Assembly: GCA_937864375.1 (NCBI GenBank)
Contig: CALMJO010000510.1
Span: 1 to 10,508 of the forward strand
Direction of reading: 5' to 3'
Source: an uncultured Spirochaetota bacterium
GTDB lineage: Bacteria; Spirochaetota; UBA4802; UBA5368
Length of the DNA stretch: 10,508 bases
Shown in pieces: positions 6,272 to 10,508 of the stretch. The position numbers and the translations under genes are program-made. The notes under the pieces were generated by a model. That model saw only the letters and a program-made list of their open reading frames with translations. It was not told where the DNA came from and searched no databases. How positions within the stretch are numbered: position 1 is the stretch's first letter; each line of letters starts with the position of its first letter.

Positions 6272-6299
6272 TTGTCTCTTTGGAACTATCTGTTATACT
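6272..6299 (+). promoter_or_regulatory. Extended -10 promoter of the cNMP/SpoIIE gene
   Basis: TTGTCT (6272-6277) is followed after 16 bp by TATACT (6294-6299), five of six to consensus. A TG one base upstream of the hexamer makes an extended -10 (TGTTATACT). The predicted start near 6306 gives a leader of only about 14 nt, enough to hold the ribosome site AAGGGAAG before the ATG at 6320. The gene is therefore probably transcribed independently of the nitroreductase. Confidence 0.65.
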
Positions 6300-6319
6300 G
6301 AAATCGGCCAAAGGGAAGA

Positions 6320-7564
6320 ATGGACACGCAGGAAACATCACGCGAAGCGCTGATCGGGCTGCTGAAGAATATCCCGGTATTCGACGGACTCGGGGACAAG
6401 GATCTGCTCCAGATCGTCCCGCTCCTGAGAAAGGAATCATATCCCGCGGAATCGATCATCATCCGCGAGGGCGACCGCGGCGAATCCATGTACATCCTTG
6501 TCGAGGGCGTAGTCCGGGTCGCGCGCCACAGCGAGGGAGGCGAGGAGATTGCTCTCCAGACCCTCCAGGGAGGCGCGTTTTTCGGGGAGTTTTCGCTCAT
6601 CGACAACCTGCCCCGGTCCGCGACCGTGGCTGCGCTCGTCGATACGGACATATTCACGCTGCAAAAATCCGATTTCGACACCCTCCTGGCGCGCAACGTC
6701 CACCTCGCGAACGTGTTCTACCGCAACTGTCTTACCGAGACGTTTTCCAGGTTCCGGAACATAGTCGCAAATTTTACCTTCTCCCAGCATTCGCTGCATG
6801 AAAAATCAGCGCAGCTGGACGTGATCAACCTGGACCTTTCATACGCGAAGCGGATCCAGCACTGCTTCATCAACAGCGCCGCGCTCGATTGCGAGGGTGC
6901 GCTCATCCCGGGGGTGCGGCACACGTATATCTACAGGCCGTGCCTCGAGGTCGGCGGCGATTTCCTGAACGTGGTGAAGACAGGGAACGGCGGTCTTTCC
7001 ATCATTATCGCGGACGTGGTGGGGCACGGGATCACCGCCGCGCTCGCGACGGGGGTGCTGAAGAGCGGCTACTCCCTTTTCCTGGCGAACCACGCAGACA
7101 GGCCGGCGGATCTCATGAGTGCGATCAACCGGCATTTTTCCGAAACCCTGTCCCACGTGTACGCGACGTGCTATTGCGCCCATATAACTCCAGACGCGGG
7201 ACGGGTCACGTTCGCCAAGGGCGGCCATCATCATCCCCTTTTCTGGAGCGGAGCTTCCGGGGACTTCCTGGACATCAAATGTCCCGGTACTGGAATCGGC
7301 ATATCCGCATCCTCGAAATACCCCCAGGTTGAATTCAGGCTTGGCTCCGGCGACAGGCTGCTTTTTTTCACTGATGGCGTGATCGAGCAGCACGACAGGG
7401 GCGAGGCGATGTACACCGAGGAGCGCTTGAGAAAAATGGTACGCGCGCTCATCCAGGCCGGACGCCGCGACGTGCTTGAAGCGATCATGGAGGACCTGGC
7501 GGAATTTGCAGGCGTACAGCACTTCGAGGACGACGTGACGATGCTCCTCCTGGAGTTCGACTGA
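6320..7564 (+). CDS. Cyclic-nucleotide-binding domain fused to SpoIIE-type PP2C serine phosphatase
   Basis: A 414-aa cytosolic signalling protein. Residues 15-135 form a CRP-type cNMP-binding domain. Its phosphate-binding cassette GGAFFGEFSLIDNLPRSA (84-101) keeps the conserved Glu (E90) and Arg (R99) that contact the cyclic nucleotide, so ligand binding is plausible. A helical linker (about 140-185) leads to a SpoIIE/RsbU phosphatase domain with metal-binding motifs VGGDF (D214), ADVVGHG (D232), GGHHHPLF (301-308), FTDGVIE (D352) and DDVTMLL (404-410). All aspartates expected for the Mn/Mg centre are present, so the enzyme should be active. In the family these phosphatases dephosphorylate anti-sigma-factor antagonists (STAS proteins) in partner-switching pathways, and here activity would be gated by cAMP or cGMP. 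No STAS, anti-sigma kinase or cyclase gene is in view, so its target lies elsewhere. Confidence 0.92.
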   Translation: MDTQETSREALIGLLKNIPVFDGLGDKDLLQIVPLLRKESYPAESIIIREGDRGESMYILVEGVVRVARHSEGGEEIALQTLQGGAFFGEFSLIDNLPRSATVAALVDTDIFTLQKSDFDTLLARNVHLANVFYRNCLTETFSRFRNIVANFTFSQHSLHEKSAQLDVINLDLSYAKRIQHCFINSAALDCEGALIPGVRHTYIYRPCLEVGGDFLNVVKTGNGGLSIIIADVVGHGITAALATGVLKSGYSLFLANHADRPADLMSAINRHFSETLSHVYATCYCAHITPDAGRVTFAKGGHHHPLFWSGASGDFLDIKCPGTGIGISASSKYPQVEFRLGSGDRLLFFTDGVIEQHDRGEAMYTEERLRKMVRALIQAGRRDVLEAIMEDLAEFAGVQHFEDDVTMLLLEFD

Positions 7565-7590
7565 TACCCGCCGGTCGCTTCAATCATTTC

Positions 7591-7619
7591 TTGACTTTCA
7601 CGCCCGCCGCGCTTACAAT
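7591..7619 (+). promoter_or_regulatory. Strong promoter of the AIM24 gene array
   Basis: TTGACT (7591-7596) and TACAAT (7614-7619), each five of six to consensus, are exactly 17 bp apart. The predicted start near 7626 leaves a leader of about 47 nt before the ATG at 7673. This suggests that the three AIM24 genes are transcribed separately from the phosphatase upstream, although I see no terminator between them and read-through is possible. Confidence 0.7.
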
Positions 7620-7672
7620 AATGGTGCATTCGTCCGGTATCGTCGTTCAATCAAATCGTCAGGGGGACGGAA

Positions 7673-8335
7673 ATGAAATATCAGATGAAACACCAGCCCT
7701 CGTACACGCTCCTGCACCTCGAGCTCGCACCGGGCGAGCAGGTGAGAACCGAGGCGGGGGCGATGGTCTACATGAGCCCGCACCTGGGCATCGACACCCG
7801 GTTCGGGAGCGGCATCCTCTCCGCGATCGCGCGGAAGTTCCTGGGCGGCGAATCGCTGTTCATGAATACCTTCAGCGCGGGAGAACAGGGAGGCTTCATT
7901 GGCCTTGCGACGGGGCTCGTGGGAGACGTGTTCCATTATCCCCTGAAAGGGAGCGCCCTCTACGTCCAGTCGGGCTCATACCTGGCGTCATCGCCGCAGA
8001 TCGACGTCAAGGCGCAGTTTGGCGGACTCAGGATGTTTTTTGGCGGGGAGGGGTTCTTCCTGCTGAAAGTGACCGGCATGGGAGACCTCTTCTGCACCTC
8101 CTACGGGGCGATCATCCCGATCGACGTGGACGGCACCTATACCGTGGACACGGGACACATCGTCGCCTTCGAGGAGAGCCTTCAGTTCAACGTCAAGCGC
8201 GTGGGGGGGTGGAAGTCCACCTTCCTTTCCGGCGAGGGCCTGGTCTGCGAATTCAGCGGAAAGGGCAGGCTCTGGATACAGTCGCGGGTGCCCGGCGGTT
8301 TCATCGGCTGGGTAAGCAAACTCTTGCCGAGGTGA
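7673..8335 (+). CDS. AIM24 / TIGR00266 family protein, copy 1
   Basis: A 220-aa protein of the AIM24 family (PF01987, TIGR00266), first of three consecutive copies. Family landmarks: GEQVRTEAGAMVYMS (21-35), FLGGESLFMNTF (56-67), YTVDTGHIVAFEESL (156-170), and the C-terminal block running from GGWKSTFLSGEGLVCEF (178-194) to WIQSR (201-205). The fold is all-beta, rich in Gly and aromatic residues, with no signal peptide or membrane segment. The yeast homologue is a mitochondrial protein needed for inner-membrane organisation. The role of bacterial members is not established. The start is supported by AGGGGG (7661-7666). It differs from copies 2 and 3 in its central segment (EQGGFIGLATGL instead of G-x-A-G-E-V) and ends with a basic LLPR. 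Confidence 0.92.
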   Translation: MKYQMKHQPSYTLLHLELAPGEQVRTEAGAMVYMSPHLGIDTRFGSGILSAIARKFLGGESLFMNTFSAGEQGGFIGLATGLVGDVFHYPLKGSALYVQSGSYLASSPQIDVKAQFGGLRMFFGGEGFFLLKVTGMGDLFCTSYGAIIPIDVDGTYTVDTGHIVAFEESLQFNVKRVGGWKSTFLSGEGLVCEFSGKGRLWIQSRVPGGFIGWVSKLLPR

Positions 8336-8339
8336 GGCC

Positions 8340-9017
8340 ATGAATATCGATATCAAGTACAACCCGTCGTACGCAATGGCCCTGGTGCAGCTCGCCGACG
8401 GCGAGCAGATCCAGGCAGAGGGCGGCGCCATGATGAGCATGTCGGCAAACGTGGCCATAGAAACGCACCGCGCCACGAAAAAGGGAGGGCTCTTGAAATC
8501 GCTCAAGGCGGCATTCCTGGGAGGCGAATCGTTCTGGATGAACACCTTCACAGCCAACGGAGGAGCGGGCGAGGTCGCGCTTGCGCCCACGCTGCCCGGG
8601 GACGTGAAGCTCATCCAGTGCGCGGGGACGCTCTTCGTGCAGTCCAGCTCCTACCTCGCAGGCTCCCCGGCGCTCGAGATCGATACGAAGTTCCAGGGCA
8701 TGAAGGGATTTTTCAGCGGCGAATCGCTCTTCTTCCTCAAGGTGAGCGGGAGCGGGCCGCTCCTCATATCCAGCTACGGCGGCATCGAGGAGATCCAGGT
8801 TCAGGGAGAGATCATGGTCGACACGGGGCATATCGTGGGCTTCCAGGAGGGGCTCGAGTACCAGGTCAGGAAGCTCGGGGGATGGAAATCGTTTTTCCTG
8901 GGCGGGGAAGGGCTCGTCTGTCACTTCCGCGGCAGCGGAAAACTCTGGGTGCAGTCCAGGAACATCCCGGCGTTCACGAAATGGCTCGGCGAAAAGCTGC
9001 CGCCCAAACAACGGTAA
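8340..9017 (+). CDS. AIM24 / TIGR00266 family protein, copy 2
   Basis: A 225-aa paralogue of the preceding gene, starting four bases after its stop. The ribosome site GAGGTGAGG overlaps the previous stop codon, so the two are co-transcribed and probably coupled. It aligns along its whole length with the same landmarks: GEQIQAEGGAMMSMS (21-35), FLGGESFWMNTF (59-70), MVDTGHIVGF (159-168), GGWKSFFLGGEGLVCHF (180-196) and LWVQSRN (202-208). It has a few extra residues near 44-52 (HRATKKGG) and a basic C-terminus (PPKQR). All three copies are intact, which argues that they are kept for distinct roles rather than being decaying duplicates. No function can be assigned beyond family membership. Confidence 0.92.
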   Translation: MNIDIKYNPSYAMALVQLADGEQIQAEGGAMMSMSANVAIETHRATKKGGLLKSLKAAFLGGESFWMNTFTANGGAGEVALAPTLPGDVKLIQCAGTLFVQSSSYLAGSPALEIDTKFQGMKGFFSGESLFFLKVSGSGPLLISSYGGIEEIQVQGEIMVDTGHIVGFQEGLEYQVRKLGGWKSFFLGGEGLVCHFRGSGKLWVQSRNIPAFTKWLGEKLPPKQR

Positions 9018-9027
9018 GGAGGATGCC

Positions 9028-9714
9028 ATGAACCATGAACTTCTAGGAAAACCGGATTTCCCGATAGTCAAAGTTTCTCTCGCATCGGGCGAGTCAATGG
9101 TCGCCGAATCGGGCGCCATGGTCGCCATGTCATCGAGCGTGTCGATCAAGACCGAGGCGCGCGGCGGGATCCTCCAGGCCGCGAAGCGCTCGCTCCTGGG
9201 GGGAGAGTCCTTCTTCGTCAATACCTTCACCGCGGGAGGCGCCGCGGGCGAGGTATACTTCGCGCCGGCGACCACGGGAGACCTGGAGCATGTCGCCCTG
9301 AACAATACCGACCTCATCATGTCACGGGGCGCATTCGTCTGTTCGAGCCCCGGTGTCGCGGTAGACAGCAAGTGGGGGGGATTCAAGGCGCTCTTCGCGG
9401 GAGAGGGGCTTTTCTTCCTTAAGGTTTCCGGTTCCGGTGATGTGTTCTTTTCCAGTTTTGGCGCCATTCACAAGGTGGCGGTGAACGGTGAGTATATCGT
9501 CGATACCGGGCATATCGTCGCGTTCGAGCCCTCTCTTACCTACGGCATCGACAGGGTGGGAGGCTTGAAGTCGCTTTTCCTCTCGGGTGAGGGCCTCGTG
9601 TGCAGGTTCCGGGGAACGGGGACCGTGTGGGTGCAGACGCGCAACCAGAATTCGTTCGCCGCGTGGGCGGACCAGTTCAGGAGGGTGGAGCGCAGCAGCT
9701 CGAGCGACGATTGA
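9028..9714 (+). CDS. AIM24 / TIGR00266 family protein, copy 3
   Basis: A 228-aa third paralogue, ten bases after copy 2, with AAGGAGG (9016-9022) as a strong ribosome site. It has GESMVAESGAMVAMS (21-35), LLGGESFFVNTF (56-67), the family-typical AAGEVYFAP (72-80), YIVDTGHIVAFEPSL (156-170), GGLKSLFLSGEGLVCRF (178-194) and VWVQTRN (200-206). By eye it is closer to copy 2 than to copy 1 in the C-terminal half (both have LKVSGSG and the C-x-FRG-(S/T)-G block). Unlike the other two, its N-terminus lacks the xYNPSY/xHQPSY segment, and it ends in a Ser/Asp-rich tail (ERSSSSDD) that is probably disordered. It closes the operon: a hairpin and a convergent gene follow. Confidence 0.92.
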   Translation: MNHELLGKPDFPIVKVSLASGESMVAESGAMVAMSSSVSIKTEARGGILQAAKRSLLGGESFFVNTFTAGGAAGEVYFAPATTGDLEHVALNNTDLIMSRGAFVCSSPGVAVDSKWGGFKALFAGEGLFFLKVSGSGDVFFSSFGAIHKVAVNGEYIVDTGHIVAFEPSLTYGIDRVGGLKSLFLSGEGLVCRFRGTGTVWVQTRNQNSFAAWADQFRRVERSSSSDD

Positions 9715-9742
9715 TTAAAGGGGGGGCTTTACAGCGTGTGTG

Positions 9743-9767
9743 CGATACCGCCCCCGGGGCGGTATCG
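9743..9767. terminator. Hairpin at the end of the AIM24 array
   Basis: A perfect 10-bp stem pairs CGATACCGCC (9743-9752) with GGCGGTATCG (9758-9767) across a 5-nt loop. It sits 28 bp after the last AIM24 stop and four bases before the stop codon of the convergent small gene. The plus-strand T-tract after it is weak (TCGTTT) and the minus strand has none. It may act as a weak terminator or as a 3'-end stabilising structure for both transcripts. Confidence 0.6.
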
Positions 9768-9771
9768 TCGT

Positions 9772-9918
9772 TTACAGCTTATCCTTGAGCTTTGAATAAA
9801 GGTCTTCGTTCACGAGCGAGGAGAGCGACTTCATGATGTCATCGCGCTTCCCTCCCATCTTGATGTCATGCTTCACGGAAAGCACCAGGGCGTTTACCAG
9901 CAATTCGTCGTTAGGCAT
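9772..9918 (-). CDS. Small uncharacterised 48-aa protein
   Basis: A 48-codon frame on the minus strand, from ATG (9918-9916) to TAA (9774-9772). A consensus GGAGG ribosome site (9926-9930) lies seven bases upstream, the strongest sign that it is real. The protein begins MPNDELLVNALVLSVKHDIK and ends LYSKLKDKL. It is charged, soluble and predicted by eye to be mostly helical, with a regular spacing of Leu/Val/Ile that suits a small helical hairpin or coiled-coil dimer. There is no Cys, no signal peptide and no membrane segment. I recognise no family. It converges on the AIM24 array and is divergent from the DUF2889 gene, so it has its own promoter. An antisense chance frame is unlikely because no other gene overlaps it. 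Confidence 0.65.
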   Translation of the reverse strand: MPNDELLVNALVLSVKHDIKMGGKRDDIMKSLSSLVNEDLYSKLKDKL

Positions 9919-10172
9919 TTATCATCCTCCGCATGCGGCCTGTTTGAAGCTGGTATCGGCAGAAAAGTCCCATGTCTTTAATCCGAAAGCTCACCGGTGT
10001 CCCATTATATAAACTGGTACTCCGGGCCGTTACGAAAATAGGGCACGGCCGGCACGCCGGGATCATCCCCCGGCGGTCCATGAATTCGCGGGAAATTCTG
10101 CTTGTAAACCGGCCCTGAAGGGATAACACCTGTTGCTGCCAGCTACTTTTATTATGGGGGGCCGAGCTACTC
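9919..10172. other. Divergent intergenic region, 48-aa gene / DUF2889 gene
   Basis: 254 bp without a convincing gene. Besides the minus-strand TATAAT it contains a 7-bp GC hairpin, CGCCGGG (10055-10061) with CCCGGCG (10069-10075), without a T-tract. It also contains a short inverted repeat GAATT-N7-AATTC (10082-10098). I could not find a confident plus-strand promoter for the DUF2889 gene. A minus-strand frame across this region would overlap the DUF2889 start and shows no protein-like pattern. Confidence 0.45.
10004..10009 (-). promoter_or_regulatory. Candidate -10 element for the 48-aa gene
   Basis: Read on the minus strand this is a perfect TATAAT. A poor -35 (GTAACG, 10033-10028) lies 18 bp upstream. 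The predicted transcript would start near 9997 and carry a leader of about 80 nt before the start codon at 9918. The weak -35 makes this tentative. Confidence 0.35.
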
Positions 10173-10508
10173 ATGGGCGGACTCAAAGACCGGATTGCAC
10201 ACAAGGCGCACACAAGGGACATCTCCATCACCACGCACCCCGCGGAAGACGATACCATCATCCTGGAGGGCGTGCTCGTCGACCGGCGGCTCCAGGATTA
10301 TTTCCTCTTCACCGGCGAACGAAGAACCGCGGGCGTGATTCACCACATGGTAATCCGACTGCTGTTGAAGGGCCCCCAGCTTGAAATTCTCGAGGTGGAG
10401 GTCGAAATGCCCGGGATTCCGCGGGAAGAATGCGGCGCGCTCGTCGATTGCCTCAGGCCCATCGTGGGCCTTACCATCACCGCGGGATTCACGTCCAGGG
10501 TCAAGGAG
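10173..10508 (+). CDS. DUF2889 family protein (3'-truncated by window edge)
   Basis: 112 codons are open to the right edge from the ATG at 10173. The upstream ribosome site is weak (GCCGAG, 10161-10166). The pattern HTRDISI (residues 13-19), an EGVLVDRRLQDY segment (32-43), GVIHHMVIRLLL (56-67), an EVEMPGIP stretch (78-85), a Cys before the helix (ECGALVDCLRPIVGL) and ITAGFTSRVKE (102-112) fits DUF2889 (PF11136). Family members usually continue with a G-G-x-x-GC-x-HL region, which would lie just beyond the window. The function of the family is unknown. No membrane or export signal is visible in this part. Its placement divergent from the 48-aa gene gives no functional clue. Confidence 0.75.
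   Translation, partial: MGGLKDRIAHKAHTRDISITTHPAEDDTIILEGVLVDRRLQDYFLFTGERRTAGVIHHMVIRLLLKGPQLEILEVEVEMPGIPREECGALVDCLRPIVGLTITAGFTSRVKE

Noticed and set aside
8301..9467. Minus-strand frame of about 390 codons antisense to AIM24 copies 2 and 3
   Set aside because: Low-complexity Pro/Ser/Arg-rich composition. The opposite strand encodes clear family proteins with good ribosome sites.
7635..9772. 13-bp direct repeat CGGTATCGTCGTT near both ends of the AIM24 array
   Set aside because: A 13-bp match is expected about once by chance in a window of this size, and one copy is part of the hairpin stem. No integration or transposition signature accompanies it.
9911..10261. Minus-strand frame of 116 codons upstream of the 48-aa gene
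   Set aside because: It overlaps the DUF2889 coding start and has no recognisable domain. The 48-aa frame has the better start signal.
1..10508. CRISPR arrays, insertion sequences, prophage or tRNA/att sites
   Set aside because: No regularly spaced repeats, transposase motifs, integrase or tRNA-like cloverleaf were found on reading both strands.

Overview
The window is GC-rich (roughly 60% by eye), densely packed bacterial DNA with ordinary Shine-Dalgarno sites and sigma-70-like promoters. I see no phage, transposon, CRISPR, rRNA or tRNA signal. The gene mix is a Faa1-type acyl-CoA synthetase, a long-form SAH hydrolase under a SahR-like regulator, a cNMP-binding/SpoIIE-type phosphatase and tandem AIM24 proteins. 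It suggests a free-living environmental bacterium, perhaps a spirochaete or a deltaproteobacterium-like lineage. Sequence reading alone cannot settle the phylum.

Layout, left to right. The window opens with the last 27 codons of a sensor histidine kinase (+), probably closed by a terminator. A 226-bp gap holds a TTGACA element, a palindrome and a possible 19-codon leader peptide ahead of a long-chain acyl-CoA synthetase gene (312-2129, +). That gene converges on ahcY, and the 126 bp between them carry two stacked terminators, one a perfect 18-bp bidirectional hairpin. On the minus strand, sahR (ArsR-type HTH fused to a methyltransferase-like domain) and ahcY form a two-gene operon. Its promoter is covered by a 12-2-12 inverted repeat, which fits autoregulation by S-adenosylhomocysteine.

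A 323-bp gap separates this operon from a plus-strand pair: a 130-aa ParB/Srx-fold protein with an aromatic, cationic C-terminal tail, overlapping a TM1586-type nitroreductase. Next comes a single gene with its own extended -10 promoter. It encodes a cyclic-nucleotide-binding domain fused to a SpoIIE-type PP2C phosphatase. A strong promoter then drives three consecutive AIM24/TIGR00266 genes, spaced 4 and 10 bp apart.

A hairpin ends the array against a convergent 48-aa small gene (minus strand, consensus GGAGG). A 254-bp divergent gap leads to a DUF2889 gene that runs off the right edge.

Functionally, the best-supported circuit is the methyl-cycle unit sahR-ahcY: SAH accumulates, SahR releases its operator, and AhcY removes SAH. 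The second-messenger phosphatase and AIM24 array are adjacent but have separate promoters, so any functional link is inference. The most attractive items for follow-up are the sahR operator/promoter arrangement, the ParB-like protein with its tail, the AIM24 triplet and the small 48-aa gene.
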